A DNA stretch of 64,000 nt from Permianibacter aggregans (GTDB lineage: Bacteria; Pseudomonadota; Gammaproteobacteria; Enterobacterales; Permianibacteraceae), in assembly GCF_009756665.1 (NCBI RefSeq), contig NZ_CP037953.1, positions 2,418,001-2,482,000 on the forward strand, read 5' to 3'. Shown piece by piece: positions 41,723-51,332 of the stretch (position 1 is the stretch's first letter; each line of letters starts with the position of its first letter). The position numbers and the translations under genes are program-made. The notes under the pieces were generated by a model. It made no database searches. It was given only the letters and a program-made list of their open reading frames with translations, and was not told where the DNA came from.

Positions 41723-42721
41723 CTATTCAAACTTCGAGGAGCGATTCAACAATTCTTTCGCGGCCACGGCCGGTGCAACATGATCGTGCAAAATTCGATA
41801 AATCTGTTCGGTGATCGGCATATCGATTTGGTAGCGCTTGGCCAGTTGCCAGACTTCGGCAACGTTGCTGGCCGCTTCGACGACCTGGCCGATTTCTTTC
41901 TGTGTTTGTTCCGGTGTTTTGCCTGCACCCAAACCCAAACCGAAACGACGATTGCGTGATTGATTGTCGGTGCAGGTCAGGATCAAATCGCCGAGCCCTG
42001 CCATGCCGTAGAAGGTCTCGGCTTTGCCGCCCATGGCAACGCCAAGCCGCATCATTTCTGCCAGGCCGCGAGTGATCAAGGCGGTGCGGGCATTGGCACC
42101 GAAACCCAAACCGTCACAAATGCCAGCGCCGACAGCGAGAATATTTTTCACCGCACCGCCGACTTGCACGCCGATGATGTCATCGCTTTGGTAAACGCGG
42201 AATTTGTCGTTGTGAAAGCGCCCGACCATGTCCTGACGGAACTCGATAAAGGTCGAGGCCAGCGTGATCGCGGTGGGTAAACCGGCAGCCAATTCTTTGG
42301 CGAAGCTTGGGCCGGAGAGAATGGCGTTCGGCAATGCGCTGCTGAATTCATCTTCAACGACTTGCGAAAGCAGCGCTTGCGCGCCGTGTTCGAAACCTTT
42401 GGTCGCCCAAATCAGGCGCAACGAACTGCTTGTGTAGGGTTTTATCGCTCGCAGCGTTTCGCGAAAGGCATGACTTGGCACCGCGATTAACACATCACGC
42501 ACGCCATCAAGCGCTTGCGCCAGTGTGGCAGTGGCGGTCAGGTTATCGGGGAAAATAATGCCGGGAAGATAGCGCTGGTTTTGTCGTGACGACTGCATCG
42601 TTTGCATCGTCGTGACATCGCGGCCCCAGAGTCGGACCTCGTTGTCATTGCGCGCCAAATGGAGCGCGAGAGCGGTGCCCCAGGAGCCGGCGCCGAGTAC
42701 GGAAATCGGAGTCTGGGGCAC
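41723..42721 (-). CDS. gpsA: NAD(P)H-dependent glycerol-3-phosphate dehydrogenase
   Basis: A 332-residue enzyme making glycerol-3-phosphate from dihydroxyacetone phosphate for phospholipid synthesis. The Rossmann motif VLGAGSWGTALA is at 8-19, and the family signatures WATKGFE, LSGPSFAKELA and the catalytic Lys in GAVKNILAVGAG are present. Last gene of the rhodanese-grxC-secB-gpsA run, 17 bases after secB, as in E. coli. Confidence 0.97.
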   Translation of the reverse strand: MPQTPISVLGAGSWGTALALHLARNDNEVRLWGRDVTTMQTMQSSRQNQRYLPGIIFPDNLTATATLAQALDGVRDVLIAVPSHAFRETLRAIKPYTSSSLRLIWATKGFEHGAQALLSQVVEDEFSSALPNAILSGPSFAKELAAGLPTAITLASTFIEFRQDMVGRFHNDKFRVYQSDDIIGVQVGGAVKNILAVGAGICDGLGFGANARTALITRGLAEMMRLGVAMGGKAETFYGMAGLGDLILTCTDNQSRNRRFGLGLGAGKTPEQTQKEIGQVVEAASNVAEVWQLAKRYQIDMPITEQIYRILHDHVAPAVAAKELLNRSSKFE

Positions 42722-42738
42722 TTAGCTTCGCTCAATGA

Positions 42739-43236
42739 TTACTGAACGGTGGCGTTGCTGTCGCCTTCGGCGCTGCCGCGTTGCTCGGCTTCTTTTTGCA
42801 GCTGCATCGCGAACAGTTGATCGAAATTGACCGGGTTCAGGTGCAGGGCCGGGAAGCCGCCGCTGCCAACAATGGCAGCCACTTCCTGACGGGCATACGG
42901 GAACAGGATGTTCGGGCAGAACGCGCTCAGCGCGTGACGCAGTTGCATGCCTTCCAGACCGCTGATGTTCATCAGGCCGGCTTGTTGCACTTCGGCGATG
43001 AACGCGACTTGCTCACCGGATTTGCATTCGACATTGATGGTCAACACGACTTCGTAGACGTCGCCGTCCAGTTTGCGGGCTTTGCTGTTCAGCTGCACGT
43101 TGTAGTTCGGTTCAAAGGCTTTCTGAAACACTTCTGGAGTATTCGGCGCTTCAAACGAAATGTCCTTGGTGTAGACGCGAATCAGGTTGAATCCGGCCTG
43201 TGGTGCCTGCGCCTCGGTGTTGGTTTCTTCAGCCAT
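42739..43236 (-). CDS. secB: Protein-export chaperone SecB
   Basis: A 165-residue SecB with the family pattern FNLIRVYTKDISFEAPNTPEVF, LDGDVYEVVLTINVECK and the end around LFPYARQEVAAIVGSGGFPALHLNPVNFD. SecB keeps preproteins unfolded and hands them to SecA. Normal length; position next to grxC and gpsA is conserved. Confidence 0.98.
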   Translation of the reverse strand: MAEETNTEAQAPQAGFNLIRVYTKDISFEAPNTPEVFQKAFEPNYNVQLNSKARKLDGDVYEVVLTINVECKSGEQVAFIAEVQQAGLMNISGLEGMQLRHALSAFCPNILFPYARQEVAAIVGSGGFPALHLNPVNFDQLFAMQLQKEAEQRGSAEGDSNATVQ

Positions 43237-43272
43237 GGTTATTCCTCTGTCTTTATTAAATGGCTTTCCGTC

Positions 43273-43527
43273 TCAGGCGGAAAGCTTTGGTTGTAACTGA
43301 CCTGCGCGGTGCAGATCATATAAATCATCACAGCCGCCAATCGACTCGCCGTTGATGAAAATTTGCGGCACGGTACGACGGCCGCTGCGGCTCATCATTT
43401 CCTGCCGTTTCGCATCGTCTTGGTCGATGCGAATTTCTTCGTAGCTGGCGCCGAGACTGTCGAGCAGCTGTTTGGCGCGTACGCAGTACGGACAAACCAG
43501 CGTGGTGAACACTTCGACTCGGGCCAT
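43273..43527 (-). CDS. grxC: Glutaredoxin 3
   Basis: An 84-residue glutaredoxin with the dithiol active site CPYC (12-15), the cis-Pro segment TVPQIFING and GGCDDLYDL, all typical of GrxC. It reduces disulphides with glutathione. Normal length; sits 36 bases before secB. Confidence 0.97.
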   Translation of the reverse strand: MARVEVFTTLVCPYCVRAKQLLDSLGASYEEIRIDQDDAKRQEMMSRSGRRTVPQIFINGESIGGCDDLYDLHRAGQLQPKLSA

Positions 43528-43539
43528 GACACAATCCTC

Positions 43540-43959
43540 TTATTTCTTGGTGACCGGCAAATTATCCGCCTGCCAACCTTGCATGCCGCTATTCAGGCGG
43601 AACACTTTCTCAAACCCTTTTTGCTTCAGCAGCTTGCAGGCATTGACGGCAGTCATGCCCTGGGCGCAGACGACAACGACCGGACGGTTTTTGAGCCGTT
43701 CCAGATCCTTGTCGGCTTCGGCCAGCTTGCTCAGCGGGATATTCAGCGCACCGACAATATGACCTTTGTTGAACTCGGCAGCCGGGCGGATATCCAGCAC
43801 GACGCCATCTTCGCGATTAACGAGATTGGTCAACTGCTGAGCGGCGATGGCCTTGCCGGCACCACTGCTCAAAAAGGCAGCCAGAGTCAGAAACAGCAAC
43901 ACGACCCAGGCCATCGTTAACATGGGGGAGGTTTGGAAGAGTTCAACCGCAATATTCAT
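43540..43959 (-). CDS. Membrane-anchored rhodanese-domain protein (YibN-like)
   Basis: A 139-residue protein: one N-terminal membrane helix (about 14-32) and one rhodanese domain (about 40-135) with the active loop VVVCAQGMTA; the Cys is the persulphide-carrying residue. It corresponds to E. coli YibN by size, domain layout and position before grxC. Its substrate is unknown. Confidence 0.93.
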   Translation of the reverse strand: MNIAVELFQTSPMLTMAWVVLLFLTLAAFLSSGAGKAIAAQQLTNLVNREDGVVLDIRPAAEFNKGHIVGALNIPLSKLAEADKDLERLKNRPVVVVCAQGMTAVNACKLLKQKGFEKVFRLNSGMQGWQADNLPVTKK

Positions 43960-44034
43960 AAATCAACTGAGAAAAGAGGCAGGGGCCTGAAAAAGAGCGC
44001 CGATTATACAGAAGCGGCTGGCCGGCGACAGTGA

Positions 44035-44062
44035 AGAAAAAGCCGGGCTTTGGCCCGGCTTT
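44035..44062 (-). terminator. Rho-independent terminator
   Basis: Stem AGCCGGGC with GCCCGGCT, 4-nt loop, flanked by A-rich sequence. On the minus strand it is followed by TTTTTC, so it ends the SPFH-NfeD operon and separates it from the rhodanese-gpsA group. Confidence 0.85.
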
Positions 44063-44126
44063 CCGTTTGCGACTGGATGGTTGTCGTCTTGGCGGAAACA
44101 ACCGCAAAACGGCCTTTGAGGCCGGG

Positions 44127-44564
44127 CTATAACGCCCGAACCTCGACTTCAGTACCGCTGACACCGACGATCTCGACTTTCTGCCCGGCCGGCAGATCAT
44201 CGCCTCGGGCGGTCCATAGTGTGTCGTCGATATTGACCTTGCCACGGCCGTTGACGATGGCTTCTGCCAGCACCACCTTGCGGCCGACCAGCTGCGCGCT
44301 GCGCCGGTTCAGGCCGCTGCTGGTATCGGCATTCTGGCGGCTGTACCAGCGCCGGCCGAGTACAACGGTGATGATCGACAGCAACGCAAACAGGCTAAAT
44401 TGCCAGAGCGCGGACAACGGCAGCAACCAGACCACGACACCAGTGCCGAGCGCGGCAATGCCAAGGAACAGCAGATAAAAGCCGGGTACCAGCATTTCCA
44501 GCGCAATCAGCACCAGACCGGCGGCCAGCCAGTGCCAGTAGGCGATGCTCCAGTTTTCCATCAT
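44127..44564 (-). CDS. NfeD-like membrane protein
   Basis: A 145-residue protein with three to four hydrophobic segments in residues 8-70 and a C-terminal OB-fold (about 85-145: LVGRKVVLAEAIVNGRGKVNIDDTLW, then VEIVGVSGTEVEVRAL). This is the short NfeD type that pairs with stomatin-like proteins; the SPFH gene overlaps its start by 4 nt. The pair is likely to act in membrane microdomains or quality control. Confidence 0.93.
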   Translation of the reverse strand: MMENWSIAYWHWLAAGLVLIALEMLVPGFYLLFLGIAALGTGVVVWLLPLSALWQFSLFALLSIITVVLGRRWYSRQNADTSSGLNRRSAQLVGRKVVLAEAIVNGRGKVNIDDTLWTARGDDLPAGQKVEIVGVSGTEVEVRAL

Positions 44565-45466
44565 TTCACCTGCGCCTGTTTCAGCAGATCGGTGATGCCG
44601 CCGAGGGCGCCGATGACGTTGCCGGCTTCCAGCGGCATCAGCACCAGCTTCTCGTTCGGGGCGCTGGCGATCTGGCCCAGCGCATCAATGTATTTCTGCG
44701 CGACGAAGTAATTGATCGCGCGGGTATCGCCCTGGCCGATGGCTTCGGACACCACGCGGGTGGCGTTGGCTTCGGCTTCGGCCAAGCGCTCGCGCGCTTC
44801 GGCCTGGCGAAACGCGGCTTCCTTTTCGCCTTCGGCAGCCAGAATCTGCGACTGCTTCAAGCCTTCTGCCTTCAGGATTTCCGCCTGACGCAGACCTTCG
44901 GCTTCCAGAATCTGGGCGCGCTTGATCCGCTCGGCTTTCATCTGCCGGGCCATGGCTTCCTGCAAATCAGCCGGTGGCGCGATATCGCGCACTTCGATAC
45001 GGGTGATCTTGACGCCCCAGGGATTGGTTGCGGCATCGACGATGGCCAGGATATGGGCGTTGATCTGGTCGCGCTTCGACAGCATTTCGTCCAGATCCAT
45101 GCCGCCGAGTACGGTACGCAGGTTGGTCATCACCAGGTTCTGCATCGCGTGTTCAAGGTGGCGGATTTCATAGGTCGCGTGTGAGGCGCTGATCACCTGA
45201 TAAAAGCAGACGGCGTCGATGGTGACCGTGGCGTTGTCTTTGGAAATCACCTGCTGCTCGGGAATATCGAGCACCTGTTCCATCATGTTGACCTTGGCGC
45301 CAACCCGCTCGATAAATGGCGTAATGAAATGCAGGCCCGGCGACAGCGTGCGCACGTATTTGCCGAAGCGCTCAACGGTGTACTCAAAACCCTGCCGCAC
45401 CGATTTGACGCCGGAAAACACCAGCACAATCGCAAACAGCACCAACCCCAATACCACCATTTCCAT
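44561..45466 (-). CDS. SPFH/stomatin-like membrane protein (QmcA-like)
   Basis: A 301-residue protein: an N-terminal membrane anchor (about 3-20), then the SPFH/band 7 domain (VRQGFEYTVERFGKYVRTLSPG, with IPEQQVISKDNATVTIDAV) and a long Ala/Glu coiled coil (about 185-250). The paraslipin/QmcA subfamily forms large oligomers at membrane microdomains, often with NfeD. AGGAG lies 10 bases before ATG. Its NfeD partner gene overlaps its stop. Confidence 0.94.
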   Translation of the reverse strand: MEMVVLGLVLFAIVLVFSGVKSVRQGFEYTVERFGKYVRTLSPGLHFITPFIERVGAKVNMMEQVLDIPEQQVISKDNATVTIDAVCFYQVISASHATYEIRHLEHAMQNLVMTNLRTVLGGMDLDEMLSKRDQINAHILAIVDAATNPWGVKITRIEVRDIAPPADLQEAMARQMKAERIKRAQILEAEGLRQAEILKAEGLKQSQILAAEGEKEAAFRQAEARERLAEAEANATRVVSEAIGQGDTRAINYFVAQKYIDALGQIASAPNEKLVLMPLEAGNVIGALGGITDLLKQAQVK

Positions 45467-45575
45467 TTTTAACCACTCCTGTGCCTGACCATCGCATGAT
45501 GGTCGTTATTGTTTTTGCCCGGCCAGCCACTGCTGGACCGGGAATGCGCGGGATTTTTGCCCGCCACAATAAATT

Positions 45576-45598
45576 AGCGCCAGATTTACACTGGCGCT
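45576..45598 (-). terminator. Terminator-like hairpin
   Basis: Stem AGCGCCAG with CTGGCGCT and a 7-nt loop lies just after the stop of the SEL1-repeat gene on the minus strand. The tail is AATTTATTG, so it is a moderate terminator. Confidence 0.6.
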
Positions 45599-45628
45599 GT
45601 AAAAAATGATGTCTATTTATGAGTGAGT

Positions 45629-46984
45629 TTATTTCGGTGCAGGAGGCAGCCGATTTTCCTGCAGCGCGATGAAGGCCTGTTGTCGATGGCTTTGCTCGAG
45701 GTTGTATTGCTGAGCGAATTCCAGCGCGTCTTCGGCCAGCTCGGCAGCCTCTTCAAACTCGCCGATCAGCGCCAGTCCGTAGGCACGCCAATCCCAGACC
45801 GAAATGCTCAGGCGTTCGCTGAGCCGGGCCAGGCTGGCAACGGCTTCGGCCCAACGGTTCGGGTCTTTGCTTTTCAGTTGCTGCGTGGCCTGATGGAGCA
45901 GGGCTTCGGCATGACCGGAGGCGGCGGCATCGCTCAGGTACTGTTGCTGTTTTGCCGGGTCCAGTTTCAGCTCGTCGTCGGCCTGCAAGCGCAGCGCTAA
46001 ATAGGCCTTGGCATCGGCCGAGCCGGCTCGCGCGGCATGATCCATCCAGCGCAAGCCCTTGACTCGATCGCGCCGGCAACCATCGCCGCGCAATAACCGG
46101 GAACCGGTTTCATAGGCGGCCTGAACATCACCAAGCATGGCTGCATCACGCCAGGCCTGGGTCGCATATTTTGGATCGACCCGGCCTCGTGGCGAAACGG
46201 CGGCTGCCGACAGCTGCTTGGCCAGTGCTACCAGCGCATTGCGGTTGCCGGCGGCGCTTTGCAATTGTTTTTCAACAGCGTTGAAATCCGCCCAGGTCTT
46301 GTCATCTTCAATCAGGAAGTCGAGGCAGTAGGCGTAGCGAACACCGGGTTTACCGGCCTGAAAACGCCAACTCTCCAGCTGCTTTTCCGTCGACCCGGCC
46401 AGTACCGATGGTTTCGCCCAAGGCTCGAATGCAGCCGGGGCAATCGGCTTGCCATCAGCATCAAGGTAGAACGAAGCGCAAAGTACGCCTTGGTCGCCTT
46501 TTTCTCTGGCCCGGGTTGGGTAGTCGACGGCAACGCCGGATTTCAGCATCGCTTCGGCGTACTGCAGATCATAGATGGTCGGTTCGTTGCTGTTCAGCTG
46601 CGGCAGCATGCGGTTTTCGAGGCCGGGCCGGCTATACATGCCCATCAGTTCGGTCGCACGCTTTTCGGCCTGCGCTTTGATGCCCGGCGGTAACTGGGCG
46701 CCGATGGTGTCGCGGATCTTGGCGGCGACATCGGTGTCTTCCAGCGCCGCGACCGCAGCCCAGGCATAGGCATCAATGGCGTTCATCGGACCGCCTTCGC
46801 CTTTGGCGTACATCGTTGAGAGTACGCGCTGGGCTTTGGCATCACCGAGTTCGGCGGCCAGCAAAAATTCCTGTTTGGCTTTGGCAAAATCCTTGCTGTT
46901 GTAGGCGTCCAGTCCGGCCAGATAATCCGCAGACGCCGTCATGGCTGTTGCGGCACACACTATCCCCAGGATATGGAGCTTCAT
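45629..46984 (-). CDS. Exported SEL1/TPR-repeat protein
   Basis: A 451-residue protein with a signal peptide (1-19, ending TASA). SEL1-like repeats are visible at residues 20-75 (FLLAAELGDAKAQRVLSTMYAKGEGG) and 285-375 (AAMLGDVQAAYETGSRLLRGDGC, HAARAGSADAKAYLALRL, DAAASGHAEALLH). A central part (about 165-225) with two cysteines resembles a TonB-C-like module. Such proteins act as periplasmic protein-interaction scaffolds. Function unknown. It is divergent from gpmI. Confidence 0.82.
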   Translation of the reverse strand: MKLHILGIVCAATAMTASADYLAGLDAYNSKDFAKAKQEFLLAAELGDAKAQRVLSTMYAKGEGGPMNAIDAYAWAAVAALEDTDVAAKIRDTIGAQLPPGIKAQAEKRATELMGMYSRPGLENRMLPQLNSNEPTIYDLQYAEAMLKSGVAVDYPTRAREKGDQGVLCASFYLDADGKPIAPAAFEPWAKPSVLAGSTEKQLESWRFQAGKPGVRYAYCLDFLIEDDKTWADFNAVEKQLQSAAGNRNALVALAKQLSAAAVSPRGRVDPKYATQAWRDAAMLGDVQAAYETGSRLLRGDGCRRDRVKGLRWMDHAARAGSADAKAYLALRLQADDELKLDPAKQQQYLSDAAASGHAEALLHQATQQLKSKDPNRWAEAVASLARLSERLSISVWDWRAYGLALIGEFEEAAELAEDALEFAQQYNLEQSHRQQAFIALQENRLPPAPK

Positions 46985-47126
46985 GGGCAGACCTCTTCGT
47001 TACGACGTGAATTCGGTACGCATATGCTGAGATTCTATCGTGAATCATGGGTGAAAAATCGGTTTGCACCACTTCTTTCAGTACAATAGTCGGCATTTTC
47101 ATATCTGCTGAAAGGTATACCGACGT

Positions 47127-48659
47127 ATGAGTGTGGCGCCAAAACCGATGGTTCTGATTGTGCTGGATGGCTGGGGGTATCGCGAAAATCCACAAGACAA
47201 CGCCATTTTAGCCGCCAACACCCCGAATTGGGACCGGCTCTGGGCGCGCTACCCGCATACGCTGATTTCCGGTTCGGGCGAAGATGTCGGTTTGCCGGCG
47301 GGTCAGTTTGGCAACTCCGAAGTCGGCCATATCAATCTCGGTGCCGGCCGCATTGTCTATCAGGAGCTGACCCGCATTTCAAAAGCGATTCGCGACGGCG
47401 AATTCGTCGATAACCCGGCGTTCACCACGGCTATCGATAATGCCAACAAGCACCGCGGCGTCGTGCACATCATGGGCCTATTGTCGGCCGGTGGTGTGCA
47501 CAGTCATGAAGAACATTTATTCGCAGCGGTTGAGATGGCCGTCAAGCGCGGTGCCAAAGCGGTCTACTTGCACGCGTTTCTGGATGGTCGCGACACGCCC
47601 CCACGTAGCGCCGAAGGCTCGCTGCAAGCCGCCGAAAAATTATGCGCGCAATACCCGCAGGCGCGCGTTGCCAGCATCATCGGTCGTTACTTTGCGATGG
47701 ATCGTGACAAGCGCTGGGATCGGGTGCAGGCTGCTTACGAATTGCTGACGACCGGCAAAGCCGAATTTACTGCCGACAGCGCCGTCGAAGGATTGCAGCA
47801 AGCTTACGCCCGCGGCGAAAACGACGAATTCGTCAAAGCCACGCGCATTGGTGAGCCGGTGTCGATTGAAGCCGGTGATGCGCTGCTGTTCATGAATTTC
47901 CGCGCGGACAGAGCCCGGCAAATCAGCCGTGCTTTCGTCGACGACCAGTTTGACGGCTTTGCCCGCAACAAAATTGCGCCGCTGTATTTCGTGCAGCTGA
48001 CGCAGTATGCCGCCGATATTCCGGCGCCGGTCGCCTTCGCACCGACCAGCCTGAACAACACGCTTGGCCAGTGGTTGCAGGACCACGGCAAAACCCAGTT
48101 GCGCATTGCCGAAACGGAAAAATACGCACACGTAACGTTTTTCTTCAACGGTGGCGTCGAGCAAACTTTCAACGGCGAACAGCGCATCATGGTCAACTCG
48201 CCATCGGTCGCGACCTATGATCTGCAGCCGGAAATGAGCGCCGCTGAAGTGACTGACAAAATGGTCGATGCCATCGAAAACCAACGTTACGACGTCATCA
48301 TCTGCAACTACGCCAACGCCGACATGGTTGGCCACACCGGTGTATTCGAGGCGGCGGTCAAAGCGATTGAAACCTTGGATGTTTGTCTTGGCCGCATTGC
48401 CACCGCGCTGGAAAAAGTCGGCGGCGAAGCGCTGATCACGGCCGATCACGGCAATGCCGAACAGATGCACGATCATGACGTCAATCAGCCGCACACCCAG
48501 CACACCACCGAAGCGGTGCCGCTGCTCTATATTGGCCGCAACGCCGACGTGGCGGTGCAGGATGGTGTGTTGTCCGATATCGCCCCAACGCTGCTGCATC
48601 TGATCGGCATGCCAGTGCCGAAAGAGATGACGGGGCGGCCGATTTTCCGGGTCAAGTGA
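47127..48659 (+). CDS. gpmI: 2,3-bisphosphoglycerate-independent phosphoglycerate mutase
   Basis: A 510-residue alkaline-phosphatase-superfamily enzyme converting 3- to 2-phosphoglycerate in glycolysis. The metal/Ser region reads [13 protein letters not shown] (9-21) and [14 protein letters not shown] (about 61-75, with the catalytic Ser), and the C-terminal metal site [11 protein letters not shown] is present. Normal length. It heads the gpmI-envC-protease-YibQ group, conserved in gammaproteobacteria. Confidence 0.97.
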   Translation: MSVAPKPMVLIVLDGWGYRENPQDNAILAANTPNWDRLWARYPHTLISGSGEDVGLPAGQFGNSEVGHINLGAGRIVYQELTRISKAIRDGEFVDNPAFTTAIDNANKHRGVVHIMGLLSAGGVHSHEEHLFAAVEMAVKRGAKAVYLHAFLDGRDTPPRSAEGSLQAAEKLCAQYPQARVASIIGRYFAMDRDKRWDRVQAAYELLTTGKAEFTADSAVEGLQQAYARGENDEFVKATRIGEPVSIEAGDALLFMNFRADRARQISRAFVDDQFDGFARNKIAPLYFVQLTQYAADIPAPVAFAPTSLNNTLGQWLQDHGKTQLRIAETEKYAHVTFFFNGGVEQTFNGEQRIMVNSPSVATYDLQPEMSAAEVTDKMVDAIENQRYDVIICNYANADMVGHTGVFEAAVKAIETLDVCLGRIATALEKVGGEALITADHGNAEQMHDHDVNQPHTQHTTEAVPLLYIGRNADVAVQDGVLSDIAPTLLHLIGMPVPKEMTGRPIFRVK

Positions 48660-48760
48660 GTCTGATTCAGACGGGAATCGGTGTTATTGCCCATTCTCGT
48701 CGCGGGGAATTTCAGTACACTGACCGGCAATCCGGAAAGCCTGCGAACGTCGTATAGCGC

Positions 48761-49927
48761 ATGACAGTGACAAGCATAATGAAAACACTGAATTGGCCGG
48801 TGCTGATGCTGAGCGCGTTGCTGGCGTTTGCGCTACCGACGATCGCTGCCGACAAGGCCGCCACCGAGGCACAACTGAAAGCCTTGCGCGAGCAGATCAG
48901 CGAGCTGCAAAAAGAACAAACCACTAAGCGCAAAAAAGAAAGCGCGGCACGTCAGGAACTGGCCGAGGCCGAGTCACGTATTGGCGAAGTCAGCAAAGCG
49001 CTTGATGCCACTCAGCAAAAACAGCGCGAAGCAAAACACCGGCTGAATAATCTCGACGATGAAAAACAGCGCTACGAACAACAGCGCGACAAAGCGCTGA
49101 AAACGCTGGCCAAACAAATGCGCGCGGCGTTCACCGTTGGCGATCAGGAATACCTGAAACTGCTGCTGAATCAGCAAGACCCAAGCCGGCTTGGTCGGAC
49201 GCTGATTTACTACGAATACTTGAACAAAGCGCGCACCGTTGAGCTGCAGCAATTGGCCGAAGCGATGCAGTCGTTGAGCACGATTGCCGAAACCATTGCC
49301 GCTGAGTTGCTGGAACTGAAAAGCATCGAACAAAAGCTCAGCGATGAGCGCCAGCAACTGAAAAGCCTGAGTCAGAAGCGTCGCAATGCCGTGCGTCGTC
49401 TGGCCCAGGAAATTGCCAGCACCGATAAAAAAATTGCCAGCCTGCAAGCCGATGAACAATCCCTCGGCCAACTGCTGGAGCAAATCGGCAAGGCGGCGAA
49501 GCGGGTTCCGTTACCAAAGGGCGCCGGCTTTCCGCAGCTACGCGGTCGCTTGAGTTGGCCGAGCAACGGCAAACTGTTGCATCAGTATGGTGAAAGCCGC
49601 CATGAAGGGCGTTTGCGTTGGAATGGCGTGCTGATCGGTGGCCGCGAAGGCGGTGAAGTCAGTGCCATCTATCACGGTCGTATTGTGTTTTCCGACTGGC
49701 TGCGCGGTTTTGGCTTGATGACCATCGTCGACCACGGTGACGATTACATGAGTTTGTACGGTCATAACCAGAGCCTGCTGAAAAAAGTCGGTGACTGGGT
49801 CGAAGCCGGCGAACCGATTGCGACAATTGGCAACACCGGCGGTCAAACCGATGTCGGCCTATACTTTGAGATACGTCATCAAGGCAAAGCCATTGACCCG
49901 AGGCCGTGGATCGCCAAGGGTGGTTGA
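48761..49927 (+). CDS. envC: Murein hydrolase activator EnvC
   Basis: A 388-residue periplasmic protein. After the signal peptide come two long coiled-coil helices (about 30-245) and a C-terminal LytM/M23 domain (about 270-385). The zinc ligands of active LytM enzymes are missing (ESRHEGRLRWNGVLI, YFEIRHQGKAIDP), as in E. coli EnvC, which activates amidases AmiA/AmiB at the division site rather than cutting peptidoglycan itself. A second in-frame ATG at 48779 gives a more compact signal peptide and may be the real start. Confidence 0.93.
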   Translation: MTVTSIMKTLNWPVLMLSALLAFALPTIAADKAATEAQLKALREQISELQKEQTTKRKKESAARQELAEAESRIGEVSKALDATQQKQREAKHRLNNLDDEKQRYEQQRDKALKTLAKQMRAAFTVGDQEYLKLLLNQQDPSRLGRTLIYYEYLNKARTVELQQLAEAMQSLSTIAETIAAELLELKSIEQKLSDERQQLKSLSQKRRNAVRRLAQEIASTDKKIASLQADEQSLGQLLEQIGKAAKRVPLPKGAGFPQLRGRLSWPSNGKLLHQYGESRHEGRLRWNGVLIGGREGGEVSAIYHGRIVFSDWLRGFGLMTIVDHGDDYMSLYGHNQSLLKKVGDWVEAGEPIATIGNTGGQTDVGLYFEIRHQGKAIDPRPWIAKGG

Positions 49928-49996
49928 GCCCCGCAATATTGAATCGAAACGAGCGCGGGCCGCTGTTCGTTTCCTCTCCAGCAACCGAGGTGTGTT

Positions 49997-51235
49997 ATGT
50001 CCGTTGTTCTGCCCCTGATGCTGTACGCCACGGTGGCGGCAGCACCCACGAACGAATTGCCGCTGGAAGAACTGCAAGCGCTGACCGACGCCATGGCGCG
50101 CATCAAAGCCACTTACGTTGAAGACGTGGACGACAAGAAACTACTCGAAGGCGCGATCACCGGCATGCTGGCAACGCTCGATCCGCATTCTTCTTACTTA
50201 AGCGGTAAAACTCTGCAACGGCTTAGCGAAAGCTCTCATGGCAGCTATGGCGGTGTCGGCATGGAAGTGTTGCCGGTCGAAGGCGAATTCCGGGTGGTGA
50301 CGCCAATGGACGATTCACCGGCCAAGCGCGCTGGTGTGTTGAGCGGCGATGTCATCGTGCGTATCAATGATGAATCGGTGCACGGCTGGAAATTCGAGAA
50401 AGTGATCGAATCCTTGCGTGGCGAGCCGGGTAGTACGGTCACGGTGCAATTTGAGCGCGAAGGTGCCACGGCGCCGATTGATCTGAAGCTGACCCGTGCT
50501 GAAATCCAAACCAAAAGTGTCCGCCATGAGTTGATGGACAATGGCGTCGGCTATCTGCGCGTCAGTCAATTCCAGGTAGATAGCGCCGACGAAATGCTGC
50601 GCTCGATAGGCGCGCTGGAGCAGGAGTTCGGCAAACCTTTACGTGGCCTGGTGCTGGATTTACGCAATAACCCAGGCGGTGTGCTGCGCGCCGCGATCGA
50701 CATGTCTGATGCCTTCCTGACCGAAGGTGTGCTGGTCAGCACCAAGGGCCGGATGGCCGGCACGGTCAGCGAAGCCCGAGCTGACCCGGAGCAGATCATG
50801 GCCGGTGTACCGATCGTCGTGCTGATTAATGAAGGTTCGGCTTCGGCCTCGGAAATCGTTGCCGGCGCGTTGCAGGATCATGGCCGGGCCGTGATTGTCG
50901 GCGCCCGCAGCTTCGGCAAAGGCTCGGTGCAGACCGTGCAACGCTTGAACGCCGATAGCGCCATCAAGCTGACCACGGCCCGCTACTACACCCCGAACGG
51001 CCGCTCGATTCAGGCCAAGGGCATCATGCCGGATGTGTTGGTGCCATCCGGCAAGTGGGTCGCCGATGAACAACCAACCCGGCGCGAAGCCGATTTGCCG
51101 CGTTCGCTGCAGAACACCGACAGCGAAGACATCGTTGTCAGCCCGAGCGCTGATGACAGCATTTGGCAAGACACCCAGCTGGCGACCGCGATCAACCTGC
51201 TGCATGGTCTGGCGGCCCTGCAGAAAACGCCTTAA
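49997..51235 (+). CDS. S41 carboxy-terminal processing peptidase (CtpA-like)
   Basis: A 412-residue protease: short signal peptide (1-16), a CtpA-type start (DAMARIKATYVEDVDDKKLLEGAI), PDZ (about 85-165) and the tail-specific protease domain with LDLRNNPGG and the Ser/Lys dyad in EGSASASE (Ser281-285 cluster) and SFGKGSVQT (Lys308). It trims C-termini of periplasmic substrates, often linked to peptidoglycan hydrolase control, consistent with envC directly upstream. Confidence 0.94.
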   Translation: MSVVLPLMLYATVAAAPTNELPLEELQALTDAMARIKATYVEDVDDKKLLEGAITGMLATLDPHSSYLSGKTLQRLSESSHGSYGGVGMEVLPVEGEFRVVTPMDDSPAKRAGVLSGDVIVRINDESVHGWKFEKVIESLRGEPGSTVTVQFEREGATAPIDLKLTRAEIQTKSVRHELMDNGVGYLRVSQFQVDSADEMLRSIGALEQEFGKPLRGLVLDLRNNPGGVLRAAIDMSDAFLTEGVLVSTKGRMAGTVSEARADPEQIMAGVPIVVLINEGSASASEIVAGALQDHGRAVIVGARSFGKGSVQTVQRLNADSAIKLTTARYYTPNGRSIQAKGIMPDVLVPSGKWVADEQPTRREADLPRSLQNTDSEDIVVSPSADDSIWQDTQLATAINLLHGLAALQKTP

Positions 51236-51332
51236 GTGGCCCTGCGCGGATTGGCGATATCGGAGGTTTACAAGCTCCGGTATCGCGACCACAATTCGGC
51301 CATTGCCTCACCGCCGTTGAGATGACACTCGC